Shown here: positions 9,610 to 17,413 of the stretch, piece after piece
How the letters are laid out: each line of letters starts with the position of its first letter
Numbering within the stretch: position 1 is the stretch's first letter
DNA from: Roseovarius pelagicus
GTDB taxonomy: Bacteria; Pseudomonadota; Alphaproteobacteria; Rhodobacterales; Rhodobacteraceae
Direction: 5' to 3'
Length of the DNA: 64,000 nucleotides
Assembly (NCBI RefSeq): GCF_025639885.1
Contig: NZ_CP106738.1
Location: forward strand, 1,178,001 to 1,242,000
Notes under the pieces: model-generated
The model's database searches: none
The model's input: the letters and a program-made list of their open reading frames with translations, nothing else
What the model was told of the DNA's origin: nothing
Position numbers and translations under genes: made by a program

Positions 9610-10173
9610 ATGACGCATATTTTCAGTATCTACCGTTCGTTGACCGCCACGCTGGAGCGTCAGGACTGGCTGGTTCCCACGCTGGCCCGGATCATATTTG
9701 CGGGGGTGCTGTTCTATTACTTCTGGCAATCGGGCGTGTCCAAGATCGCCTTTGATCAGGGGATCGGGGGATGGCTGACGCCGACGGACGGGGCCTTTGC
9801 CCAGATATTCCCCAAGGCTGCCGAGGCTGTTCTGTATGACGTCGACCAGATGACATTCCTGCAAAAGGTGATTGCCGTGGCCGGTGGCTGGGCCGAAATC
9901 CTGCTGCCGCTGCTGATCGTGGTTGGTCTGATGACGCGATTGGCGGCGATTGGTATGATCGGCTTCGTGATCGTGCAGTCGCTCACCGATGTCTTTGCCC
10001 ACGGGGTCAAGCTCGGAATGGCGGCCAACGATGCGTGGTTTGACCGCTATTCGGACGGCCTGCTGATGGATCAGCGGGCGTTCTGGCTGTTTTTGTTGAT
10101 CGTATTGGTGATCCAAGGTGCGGGACCGCTATCGCTGGACCGGGTGCTGGTGCGCCGCACAACCACGGCCTAG
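9610..10173 (+). CDS. bufD: BufD, DoxX family membrane protein
   Basis: A 187-residue DoxX-family inner-membrane protein with about four hydrophobic helices (near residues 25-45, 85-105, 110-130 and 157-175). DoxX proteins are regular members of DUF692/DUF2063 clusters; a role in electron supply or redox of the modified peptide is assumed, not shown. The gene starts 9 bases after bufC, and GGAG precedes its ATG by 7 bases. Its TAG stop shares the palindrome CTAG (10170-10173) with the stop codon of the convergent reductase gene. Confidence 0.87.
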   Translation: MTHIFSIYRSLTATLERQDWLVPTLARIIFAGVLFYYFWQSGVSKIAFDQGIGGWLTPTDGAFAQIFPKAAEAVLYDVDQMTFLQKVIAVAGGWAEILLPLLIVVGLMTRLAAIGMIGFVIVQSLTDVFAHGVKLGMAANDAWFDRYSDGLLMDQRAFWLFLLIVLVIQGAGPLSLDRVLVRRTTTA

Positions 10174-10484
10174 CCGCGCAGCGCCGCCTGAACATCTGCC
10201 CCCCAGCCCAGATAGAGCGTGCCATCCACGTCAATCAGGGGTCGTTTCATCAATGCCGGGTACCGCGCGAGCAAATCCAACGACGGTTCTTCACGCTCGG
10301 TTGCACTCAGACCGCGCCATGTGGTTGAACGTGTGTTGAGCAAAGCGGCGCCAAATTGGGCATGAGCCGCAGCCAGAACATCGGGCGGAACGCCATCCGC
10401 GCGGACATCTTTCAGAACCGCATCAGGCAATGCTTTCAATACCTTGCGGCATGTATCACAGGTTTTCAGCCCATAGAGTTTCAT
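10170..10484 (-). CDS. ArsC/Spx-like reductase (thioredoxin-fold)
   Basis: A 104-residue protein of the ArsC/Spx/YffB family, cytoplasmic thioredoxin-fold proteins with a single active cysteine pair. The signature is MKLYGLKTCDTCRK, giving a CxxC motif at residues 9-12. The C-terminal half has the family pattern ending PALMKRPLIDVDG. It is closer to the YffB/Spx type than to true arsenate reductases, since no ars genes adjoin. The start at 10484 is chosen because GAGGA precedes it at the right distance. It converges on bufD, both stops sharing CTAG. A link to the bufferin genes is possible but unsupported. Confidence 0.8.
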   Translation of the reverse strand: MKLYGLKTCDTCRKVLKALPDAVLKDVRADGVPPDVLAAAHAQFGAALLNTRSTTWRGLSATEREEPSLDLLARYPALMKRPLIDVDGTLYLGWGADVQAALRG

Positions 10485-10680
10485 CTGATCGTCCTCTGAT
10501 TTTCGCACTTCCTAATGCAGTGACAACAAAACTTCACGCTGTTTTACTTGATTTTTGCGAAGTGCATGCAATCATTCATACCGCAGTGGGGGCTAAATTA
10601 CCCGTGCGCGCTGATTGCGCCCGAACCCTCCTGCATGGCCCGGCATCACCTCCGGGATGACGACAAGAAGGAGAAGCGGA

Positions 10681-10887
10681 ATGCCAACTGGCACCGTGAA
10701 ATGGTTCAACACCACCAAAGGTTACGGGTTCATTGCACCCGATGAAGGCGGCAAGGATGTGTTTGTACATATCTCGGCCGTAGAACAATCCGGGCTGACC
10801 GGTCTGGCAGACAATCAGAAGGTCTCGTACGACCTTCAGGCGGGCCGCGACGGACGAGAGATGGCGTCGGATATTAAACCGCTCTAG
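10681..10887 (+). CDS. CspA-family cold-shock protein
   Basis: A 68-residue OB-fold nucleic-acid chaperone. The RNP1 motif is KGYGFIAPD and RNP2 is DVFVHIS, both intact. I start at MPTGTVKWFN (10681) because AAGGAGAAG stands just upstream; the longer in-frame opening is not family-like. A 196 bp divergent leader precedes it, long enough for the structured 5' region common in csp genes, though I do not see a known motif. A short G/C hairpin follows the stop. Confidence 0.93.
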   Translation: MPTGTVKWFNTTKGYGFIAPDEGGKDVFVHISAVEQSGLTGLADNQKVSYDLQAGRDGREMASDIKPL

Positions 10888-10896
10888 GTTCTGATC

Positions 10897-10912
10897 CCCC
10901 CGTTCACGGGGG
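10897..10912 (+). terminator. Hairpin after the cold-shock gene
   Basis: CCCCCG-TTCA-CGGGGG forms a 6 bp all-GC stem 9 bases after the csp stop. No T-run follows, so termination would be weak. The rest of the gap up to 11101 shows no gene I can support. Confidence 0.45.
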
Positions 10913-11101
10913 ACAAGAATACCCTCGCACCCCGCGCAGTTTATGCGCCGGGGGCATGGATGATCTATCGCCTCAGCGACCGGCAGGCAGATGCGGACAA
11001 GCGCCCCAAAGCCAGCCAAACAGCAAAGGGCGCACCCGTCGGCACGCCCCTTGTGATCCGCGCCGGTTGTAGCTGCCGCGCGGGATGGTTGGTTGTATGA
11101 G

Positions 11102-11377
11102 TTACGAGCAGCCCTTGGTGCCGACGGGGCAATGGGTGCGTGCCGAATAGTGACGTTTTTTCGCGCGGCGCGGATGCTTCATCACTTGCTGGTAGGAAAC
11201 GCTGGTCGTCGGCTGGCCACAGCAGATTACACCGTTCAGCACGATGGGCTGCAGGCCCGCCGGGCAGTAGTTCACGTTGGTCGCATACGGGTAGAGCGTC
11301 GGACCGTCAGCAGCGGCGGGCGAGGCCGCGAGGAAAGCCAGGGCAAGGCCCGTGGAAAGTGTTGGCAGGAGGCGCAT
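11102..11377 (-). CDS. Small secreted cysteine-containing protein
   Basis: A 91-residue protein with a clear Sec signal peptide (residues 1-23, ending SPAAA) and a mature part of about 68 residues. The mature part carries five Cys, including a CC pair (NYCPAGLQPIVLNGVICCG), and ends in KGCS. I believe similar short proteins occur in other Rhodobacteraceae, but I know of no function. The Cys spacing suggests a disulfide-bonded periplasmic protein. The basic segment HPRRAKKRHY is unusual for a periplasmic protein. It stands alone, with no operon partner. Confidence 0.72.
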   Translation of the reverse strand: MRLLPTLSTGLALAFLAASPAAADGPTLYPYATNVNYCPAGLQPIVLNGVICCGQPTTSVSYQQVMKHPRRAKKRHYSARTHCPVGTKGCS

Positions 11378-11489
11378 GTCTGTCCCTCATTATGTTGTTG
11401 GTATCGCACAGGTGTTCACTATGCATGGTATACGAGCAGGTGCGCCTGTCAATTTCTTTGGGCAAAACAGTGCGTTCTTTGCGGTGGTT

Positions 11490-11675
11490 TCAGTCCCGGC
11501 GCAGCAGTTTGCGCGCCAGAAGCCATGAAACCGGGGCTGCGGCCACGAACCCCACCAGCGCCGCGCCCAGCAGGACGGGCACGCTGGCATGGCCCATCAC
11601 CAGCGCCGCGATGATGCCGATCCCGGCCAAAGTCGCGCCGATGAAGAGGTGTAAAACAGTGATCAGCCAGCCCAT
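11490..11675 (-). CDS. Small two-helix membrane protein
   Basis: A 61-residue protein beginning MGWLITVLHLFIG, with two hydrophobic helices (about 3-25 and 30-52) and a basic tail (LLARKLLRRD). A perfect AGGAGG ribosome site precedes the ATG at 11675 by 6 bases, which decides this start over the longer proline-rich frame upstream. The tail polarity suggests both ends are cytoplasmic. I believe short proteins of this type occur in other Rhodobacteraceae; the function is unknown. Confidence 0.72.
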   Translation of the reverse strand: MGWLITVLHLFIGATLAGIGIIAALVMGHASVPVLLGAALVGFVAAAPVSWLLARKLLRRD

Positions 11676-11827
11676 TGGTGCCTCCTGTGGTGGTGGTGGA
11701 GGGGGGTATGGCATGGGACAGGTTGTCGGGCTTTGATCTGGGTCAGGTGAGACGGGTTTTTGCGCTTGTATAAACCGCACCGCCCGCCCCAACCACCCGC
11801 GCCCGCCCCGTGGGGGCGGTTCAGGCG

Positions 11828-11850
11828 CTGCCAAATCGGAGATTTGGCAG
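11828..11850. repeat. Perfect 10 bp inverted repeat beside the AT-rich gene
   Basis: CTGCCAAATC and GATTTGGCAG face each other across GGA. It lies 13 bases beyond the stop of the AT-rich gene and marks the point where composition drops from GC-rich to AT-rich. The bases after it (TTCGATTCT) resemble a tRNA T-loop, but no tRNA folds here. It may be a terminator stem or a trace of the insertion boundary. No T-run follows on either strand. Confidence 0.5.
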
Positions 11851-11863
11851 TTCGATTCTATAT

Positions 11864-13009
11864 CTATTGCATGATAATCTTTGACTGCAACCCTGGCACA
11901 AAAACTGAAATTGGGTTATCTGAAGTGTCTGCCTCCAAGGCTTGACGAGCTTGAGCACTTAAATCTGCAATGAACGTGGGCATCTTTGCAATTAAATCAT
12001 ATTTGTCTTCTTCGTCGATTATTACTGTGCGATTTTGCGCCACGTCGAATGGTAGACGATCAATCTTCCTCATAATTTGTACCGTCGGCTTTCTCAGCAT
12101 ATGGCGTACAGCTAATTCATAAAAAACGTTTGGATTGTGGAATGAAAGGTCAGCCACTACCAATCTGGAATGAACCAAATATTCAATAATCTGTTTAGTA
12201 ATTAGCCCTGGAGATTCGATCTCGTCGGCCCGGACCAATTTCAGTTTAGAAAACTTTAAAGCGGGCTCGACAATAGAAGTAGCGAACATGTCAGCATGTT
12301 TTCGCTCGGGTGAACCCGGTTGCCCGATCGGCGTTATATAGAAACAACTGGCCTCGTAACTGGCATGGGTGGACGTTATCATAGTGGCGGCAGGTGAAAC
12401 GGTAGTACTCAGAGAGTCCTGTAAATCACCTTGCAGGTTACTCGAACCTGAAGTAGCTGGAAGTTCATCGAGTCTTGCGTCGACAGTTATGACACGCTCT
12501 GCACCCGACAGTGTCTTTAGTAGCCCAACGTCACGCAAGTTGACGATTAACGTATCTACAGCTTCGTTGGCTGAACCGTCAGCAACTCCAAATTCCTTGA
12601 TTCGATCTTCGAGGACCGCAGATGCAGGTAATTTATTTCCAATTAAAGATTCATACACTCCCTTGAAGGGAGTAACGCCTAGTATGGCTAAATCTATTCT
12701 TGCGCGCTCTTTCTCTCGTGCTGCGATTTGTTCTGAAACAACCTTGAGACCATCAGAAGTTAGTGAAATTTCTTCTGCTTTATAGCTACCGGTCGTCAAA
12801 CCATATTTGCCAGAGTTTGTGATCATCATTCGGCTTGGGCCACTATCAGGGCTTTTGCCCATCTGATCAAATAGAGTTAATCGTTTCACGGCTTGCCCAC
12901 CGCCGACGTCAAACACCGCATGAGCAAATTCTTCTGCGTCGACGAATGTTGATGCGGGAAAGTTGCGTACTGTCCTTCCCTTCTTTGCTGACTTCACACC
13001 TTTAACCAT
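11864..13009 (-). CDS. AT-rich gene: winged-helix-like N-terminus plus nucleoside deoxyribosyltransferase/TIR-like domain
   Basis: A 381-residue protein of uncertain role. The C-terminal half (from about 220) reads CFYITPIGQPGSPERKHAD, then RADEI, GLITKQIIEYL, LVVADLSFHNPNVFYELA and KPTVQIM. This pattern belongs to the Rossmann-like nucleoside 2-deoxyribosyltransferase/TIR-like superfamily, whose members often act as nucleotide or NAD hydrolases in phage-defence genes. The N-terminal part has helical stretches resembling tandem winged helices. GC is about 40-47% in lines I counted, against about 65-70% nearby, so recent transfer is likely. I prefer the ATG at 13009: GGAGG ends 9 bases before it but directly abuts the ATG at 13018. 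Defence is an inference. Confidence 0.68.
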   Translation of the reverse strand: MVKGVKSAKKGRTVRNFPASTFVDAEEFAHAVFDVGGGQAVKRLTLFDQMGKSPDSGPSRMMITNSGKYGLTTGSYKAEEISLTSDGLKVVSEQIAAREKERARIDLAILGVTPFKGVYESLIGNKLPASAVLEDRIKEFGVADGSANEAVDTLIVNLRDVGLLKTLSGAERVITVDARLDELPATSGSSNLQGDLQDSLSTTVSPAATMITSTHASYEASCFYITPIGQPGSPERKHADMFATSIVEPALKFSKLKLVRADEIESPGLITKQIIEYLVHSRLVVADLSFHNPNVFYELAVRHMLRKPTVQIMRKIDRLPFDVAQNRTVIIDEEDKYDLIAKMPTFIADLSAQARQALEADTSDNPISVFVPGLQSKIIMQ

Positions 13010-13132
13010 AAGCAGCATCCTCCAATACTAGGAAGGTACCGCCTCACCCGTCCATCTTCAAGTAAAGTGCGCCCCATCCCACCGGGGTGCGGCCGCAATC
13101 ACCCACGCCAATCGCTTACCCGCACTGCGCGC

Positions 13133-13157
13133 AAAAACCGGACAGCTTTAGCTGTCC
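13133..13157 (-). terminator. Intrinsic terminator of lepA overlapping its stop codon
   Basis: On the minus strand GGACAGC-TAAA-GCTGTCC is followed by GGTTTTTG. The left arm is made by the last codons of lepA (Asp, Ser), and the TAA stop lies in the loop. It is a textbook stem plus T-run, with the ribosome stop site inside it. Confidence 0.8.
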
Positions 13158-14947
13158 ATTTTTAGCGCGCTGATAAACGCTTCCTGCGGGATATCCACCT
13201 TGCCGAACTGGCGCATCTTTTTCTTACCGGCCTTCTGCTTTTCCAGCAGCTTCTTTTTCCGCGTCGCGTCGCCGCCATAGCATTTGGCCGTCACGTCCTT
13301 GCGCATCGCCGACAGGGTTTCGCGCGCGATCACCTTGCCGCCAATCGCGGCCTGAATCGGGATTTTGAACATGTGGCGGGGGATCAGGTCCTTTAGCTTT
13401 TCGACCATCGCGCGACCGCGCATCTCGGCCCGGTCGCGGTGGACCATCATCGACAGCGCATCAACCGGTTCGTCATTCACGAGGATCGACATCTTGACCA
13501 GATTATCCTCGCGGTAGCCGACCATCTGATAGTCGAATGACGCATAGCCCTTGGTCACTGATTTCAGGCGATCGTAGAAATCGAACACCACTTCGTTGAG
13601 CGGCAGATCATAGACCACCATCGCGCGCGACCCGGCATAGGTCAGGTCCATCTGGATGCCGCGGCGGTCCTGACACAGCTTTAGCACGTCACCGAGGTAA
13701 TCGTCGGGCACAAGGATGGTCGCCTTGATCCGCGGTTCTTCCAGATGGTCGACGGTGCTCATGTCCGGCATGTCGGCGGGATTGTGCAGCGGCGCCATCG
13801 TCCCGTCTTTCATGTAGATGTTGTAGATCACGCTTGGCGCTGTGGTGATCAGTTCGATGTCATATTCGCGCTCGATCCGGTCGCGGATCACCTCTAGGTG
13901 CAGGAGGCCGAGGAAACCGCAGCGAAAGCCGAACCCGAGGGCGGCGGAGGTTTCCATCTCGTAGCTGAAACTGGCATCGTTCAGCGCCAGCTTTTCGATC
14001 GCGTCGCGCAGGTCCTCGAATTCGGCACTGTCGACGGGAAAGAGACCACAGAACACCACCGGTACAGAAGGTTTGAACCCCGGCAGCGGTTTCTCGCACG
14101 GGGCCTTGTCCAGCGTGATGGTGTCGCCCACCTTGGTATCGCGGACCTGTTTGATCGACGCGGTGATAAATCCGATCTCGCCGGGGCCCAAGGCCTCGAC
14201 CGTGGTCATGGCGGGGCGAAAGACGCCGATGCGGTCAACCTGATGCACAGAACCGTTCTGCATCATGCGGACGCGGTCACCCTTTTTCAGCTTGCCATCC
14301 ATGATCCGCACCAGAACGATCACCCCGAGATAGGCGTCATACCAGCTGTCGACCAGCATTGCCTTGAGCGGGGCATCAATATCGCCCTTTGGGGCTGGCA
14401 GATGGGCGATGATCGCCTCAAGCGTTTCGGTGATGCCTTGACCCGTCTTGGCGCTGACCCGGATCGCGCCGCTGGCGTCGATCCCAATCACGTCCTCGAT
14501 CTGTTCCGCGACGCGGTCACAATCGGTGGCAGGCAGGTCGATCTTGTTCAGGACCGGCACGATCTCGTGGTCGGCATCAATCGCGTGATAGACGTTGGCC
14601 AGCGTCTGCGCCTCGACCCCTTGGGTGCTGTCGACGACCAGTAGCGACCCCTCGACCGCGCGCATCGACCGGCTGACCTCGTAGGCGAAGTCGACATGGC
14701 CGGGCGTGTCGATCAGGTTCAGGACGTATTCCTCGCCGTTCTCGGCGGTATAGTTGATCCGCACGGTCTGGGCCTTGATCGTGATGCCGCGCTCACGCTC
14801 GATATCCATGCTGTCGAGCATTTGCTCTTTCATGTCCCGCGCGGCAACCGTGTTGGTCTGCTGGATCAGGCGATCAGCAAGCGTGGATTTCCCGTGGTCG
14901 ATATGCGCCACGATCGAGAAATTGCGGATATGTGCGAGGTCTGTCAT
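13148..14947 (-). CDS. lepA: Elongation factor 4 (ribosomal back-translocase LepA)
   Basis: A 599-residue translational GTPase, exactly the family length, which remodels stalled or mistranslocated ribosomes. The G1 motif is [10 protein letters not shown]3 is DTPGHVDF and G4 is NKID. The characteristic LepA C-terminal domain ends in [18 protein letters not shown] and KVDIPQEAF. The start [20 protein letters not shown] (14947) matches other LepA proteins; the upstream 19 in-frame residues do not. It is divergent from the lipoprotein gene at 15250. Confidence 0.98.
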   Translation of the reverse strand: MTDLAHIRNFSIVAHIDHGKSTLADRLIQQTNTVAARDMKEQMLDSMDIERERGITIKAQTVRINYTAENGEEYVLNLIDTPGHVDFAYEVSRSMRAVEGSLLVVDSTQGVEAQTLANVYHAIDADHEIVPVLNKIDLPATDCDRVAEQIEDVIGIDASGAIRVSAKTGQGITETLEAIIAHLPAPKGDIDAPLKAMLVDSWYDAYLGVIVLVRIMDGKLKKGDRVRMMQNGSVHQVDRIGVFRPAMTTVEALGPGEIGFITASIKQVRDTKVGDTITLDKAPCEKPLPGFKPSVPVVFCGLFPVDSAEFEDLRDAIEKLALNDASFSYEMETSAALGFGFRCGFLGLLHLEVIRDRIEREYDIELITTAPSVIYNIYMKDGTMAPLHNPADMPDMSTVDHLEEPRIKATILVPDDYLGDVLKLCQDRRGIQMDLTYAGSRAMVVYDLPLNEVVFDFYDRLKSVTKGYASFDYQMVGYREDNLVKMSILVNDEPVDALSMMVHRDRAEMRGRAMVEKLKDLIPRHMFKIPIQAAIGGKVIARETLSAMRKDVTAKCYGGDATRKKKLLEKQKAGKKKMRQFGKVDIPQEAFISALKMDS

Positions 14948-15249
14948 GGATTGGGATATGTATGGGAAATAAGGGTTGGTCAAGGTGGGATAGCGGGCGC
15001 GCACCCTTCGGCGCGGACCTGCATCGCAAATGCCATTTTCTGCGCGATGGCGCTGCGCGCAGCAGACCGATCACAATGCCCGGTGCCGGTTCCCACCCCC
15101 GCGGCCATTTAACCGCGCCCACTGACAGAAATGCCATCTGATTCATGTTGTGAATTGAAAAATCCGCTTTGATCAGGCAATGATCGCTGCAACATGCAAC
15201 TTCATCGGGGATCAACCCCGGGGCGAGCAGGCAAGACGAGGCAAAAGCG
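14948..15249. other. Divergent gap between lepA and a lipoprotein gene
   Basis: About 300 bp holding the promoters of both flanking genes. A small inverted repeat CGGGG-ATCAA-CCCCG is present near 15206-15220. I see no RNA gene, riboswitch or short coding region that I can support. Confidence 0.4.
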
Positions 15250-15636
15250 ATGAAAAACATCCTGATTATGGGATTGATATTGGCATTGGCCGGATGCGGT
15301 GGCGTGCACAGGTTCAAATCCAAACCCCAGAACACATCGACACGCGTGGCACAGCCCGCTCGTTTGGTGATTCCCAGTACCACACCACGTGCCCATGGCC
15401 CATTGAGCCAAGCGTGCCTGGCATCAGATCGAAAGGCGCGCTCGCCAGAGCGGTGCGGCTGTATTCAGGCGGTCGCGGATCAGTCGCTGTCGGGCACGCA
15501 GCAGCGCCGCGCCGCCACATTCTACAGCGACCCGCAAAAGGCGCAGGACGTCCGCATGTCCGACCGCGCCAGCGATGAGCTATTCTGGGAGACCTACGTG
15601 GAATATGCCACCCGAGCCAAGAAAATCTGTAGCTGA
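15250..15636 (+). CDS. Small lipoprotein of unknown function
   Basis: A 128-residue protein with a lipoprotein signal: MKNILIMGLILALAGCGG gives lipobox LAGC with the lipidated Cys at residue 16. The mature part is charged, with three further Cys (in QACLAS, RCGCIQAVADQSL and the final KKICS). The segment CGCIQAVADQSLS and the C-terminal WETYVEYATRAKKIC look conserved. GAGG precedes the ATG by about 9 bases. The role is unknown; an outer-membrane or periplasmic anchor is likely. Confidence 0.75.
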   Translation: MKNILIMGLILALAGCGGVHRFKSKPQNTSTRVAQPARLVIPSTTPRAHGPLSQACLASDRKARSPERCGCIQAVADQSLSGTQQRRAATFYSDPQKAQDVRMSDRASDELFWETYVEYATRAKKICS

Positions 15637-15664
15637 CAGCGGGCAGTTTGGGGCACGGACCCGC

Positions 15665-15691
15665 CCCTTTCATCTTTTCACAAATACCTCT
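15665..15691 (-). repeat. Dispersed intergenic repeat, copy 1
   Basis: On the minus strand it reads AGAGGTATTTGTG then AAAAGATGAAAGG. It shares the core GAGGTATTT...AAGATGAA with four other copies at 18835, 20684, 27081 and 29651. This copy lies between the convergent lipoprotein and racemase genes. Confidence 0.6.
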
Positions 15692-15706
15692 GCGCGGCGG
15701 GTGCGG

Positions 15707-16402
15707 CTACCCTTGCATGCTGTCACCGCGCGAAAACCCGACAATCGCCTGTACCAGACAATCCAGCGTGTCCGTAACCGGCCCTGCACTGTCCAGCGCA
15801 TCGGTCATCAACGATAATTCGGTGCACGCCACCAGCAGATGGTTCGCGCCTTGCGCCCGCAGGGCCGCACCGCAGGCTGCCAGCCGCGGTTTCAAACCGG
15901 CGATGTCTTCCCCGGCCTTGACCGCGCGGATGATGGCCAGCAATTCCGCCTCATCCTCCAGCCACACTGGTGCCAGCCCGTGGGCGGCAAACGGCGCATC
16001 GAATACGCCTGTCAAATGCGTCGCGGGCGAAGCGAGCATGCCGATCCGGGTTGCGCCTCCGGCTTGCAGCGTTTCTGCCGACAGTGCCAGCATATCCAGA
16101 AAGGGCAGTTCGCTGGCCGAGCGCACGGTATCCGCATAGTGGTGTGCGGTGTTGCAGGGCATCGCCAGTGCCGCTGCACCCGCTGCCTGCAAATCCCGCG
16201 CCATCTGTGCCAAAACCGGGCCGGGGTCCTGCCCTCGCCCCTCGATCAGAGCCGCGATACGGCTGGGAACCTGCGGGTTCTGATGCACGATCAGTGGGAT
16301 ATGATCGCCGTCATCGCGTGCGGGGACAGCCTCCAACACCTTTTGCATCAGCAGGATGGTCGCCTCCGGCCCCATCCCGCCCAGAATGCCGACCGGTCTC
16401 AT
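15707..16402 (-). CDS. Aspartate/glutamate racemase family protein (possible cysteate racemase)
   Basis: A 231-residue PLP-independent amino-acid racemase. The N-terminus is [12 protein letters not shown]. The two catalytic cysteines lie in MPCNTAHHY (about residue 82) and VACTELS (about residue 193), so both proton-transfer residues are present. The start overlaps the stop of cuyA by 4 bases (ATGA), so the pair is translationally coupled. Given the cuyA and hpsN context, a sulfonated amino acid such as cysteate is a reasonable substrate, but sequence alone shows only the family. Confidence 0.82.
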   Translation of the reverse strand: MRPVGILGGMGPEATILLMQKVLEAVPARDDGDHIPLIVHQNPQVPSRIAALIEGRGQDPGPVLAQMARDLQAAGAAALAMPCNTAHHYADTVRSASELPFLDMLALSAETLQAGGATRIGMLASPATHLTGVFDAPFAAHGLAPVWLEDEAELLAIIRAVKAGEDIAGLKPRLAACGAALRAQGANHLLVACTELSLMTDALDSAGPVTDTLDCLVQAIVGFSRGDSMQG

Positions 16403-17403
16403 TTTGGCACGTCAAAGCAATGGGTGTAGCCCGTCAGGCCAATCGCGCCGCCAGTGTGCAGGAAAACGATGTTCTCACCCTTCTTGAAATGCCCCTTGCG
16501 GATCAGATCAATCAGACCGGCACCACCTTTGGCCGAATAAACCGGATCAAGCAGGATCGCCTCGGTGCGCGCGAACATGTCAATCGCTTCGAGCGTGTCC
16601 TCGGCGGGCATACCATAGCCGGGGCCGACGTAATCGGTATTGGCGACGACATCTTCGCGCGCAACAACACCGGGGCAGCCCAGCTTCTCGGCGGTTTTCA
16701 CAGCAAGGTTATAGACGTTCTCTTCCTGTTTGGCCTTTGGTGCGCGCACTCCGATTCCCAGCAGCGGGATGTTCGCGTTCATGGCGCGCAACCCGGTGAT
16801 CAGCCCTGCCTGTGTGCCGGCGCTGCCGGTGGCGTGGACGATGTGATCGACATTCAGACCAGTGGTCACGAACTGGTTGAGCATCTCCAGCGCACAGTTG
16901 ACATAGCCCAGCGCGCCCGTCGGGTTCGACCCGCCTCCGGGGATCGTATAGACGTTCTTGCCCTCCGCCCGCATCTTGTCGGCGACAGCCTCCATCTCGG
17001 CATTCATGTCCAGATCGGGGCCGCGATGCTCGATTGTGGCGCCGTGCAGGTGGTCCAGCAGGACGTTGCCGTTATACTTGTAATTCTCATGGTTATAGCC
17101 GGTCCGATCCTCCAGCAGGATATGACAGGCAAGGCCCAGCTTGGCCGCCGCCGCCGCGGTCTGGCGCGCGTGGTTGGATTGCGTGGCCCCTTGGGTCATC
17201 ACCATCTCAGCACCCTGCGCCAGCGCCTCTGCCATCAGCCATTCCAGCTTGCGGGTCTTGTTGCCCCCGGTGCTGAGCCCTGTGCAATCGTCCCGCTTGA
17301 TCCAGATTTCCGGACCGCCCAACGCCGCGCTGAGACGCGGCATATGTTCCAACGGGGTGGGCAGATGCGCAAGAGAGACACGGGGAAATTGGGCGAGGTT
17401 CAT
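16399..17403 (-). CDS. cuyA: L-cysteate sulfo-lyase / D-cysteine desulfhydrase family
   Basis: A 334-residue PLP enzyme of the ACC deaminase/D-cysteine desulfhydrase family. The PLP lysine is in STGGNKTRK (about residue 51), and the phosphate-binding [10 protein letters not shown] segment is intact. As I remember it, the sequence resembles roseobacter CuyA, which splits cysteate to pyruvate, ammonia and bisulfite. Placement directly after an HpsN-type dehydrogenase supports CuyA over DcyD. It starts 10 bases after the upstream gene and overlaps the racemase. The alternative is D-cysteine desulfhydrase, which shares the fold and residues. Confidence 0.75.
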   Translation of the reverse strand: MNLAQFPRVSLAHLPTPLEHMPRLSAALGGPEIWIKRDDCTGLSTGGNKTRKLEWLMAEALAQGAEMVMTQGATQSNHARQTAAAAAKLGLACHILLEDRTGYNHENYKYNGNVLLDHLHGATIEHRGPDLDMNAEMEAVADKMRAEGKNVYTIPGGGSNPTGALGYVNCALEMLNQFVTTGLNVDHIVHATGSAGTQAGLITGLRAMNANIPLLGIGVRAPKAKQEENVYNLAVKTAEKLGCPGVVAREDVVANTDYVGPGYGMPAEDTLEAIDMFARTEAILLDPVYSAKGGAGLIDLIRKGHFKKGENIVFLHTGGAIGLTGYTHCFDVPK

Positions 17404-17413
17404 GCTGTTATCC

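Noticed and set aside
10576..11019. Minus-strand frame of 147 codons across the cold-shock gene
   Set aside because: It overlaps csp and its terminator, has no ribosome site and no family resemblance.
11841..11866. tRNA 3' end or attachment-site remnant (TTCGATTC-like T-loop)
   Set aside because: The bases on both sides of the loop do not pair as a T-stem, and no acceptor or anticodon arm is present upstream.
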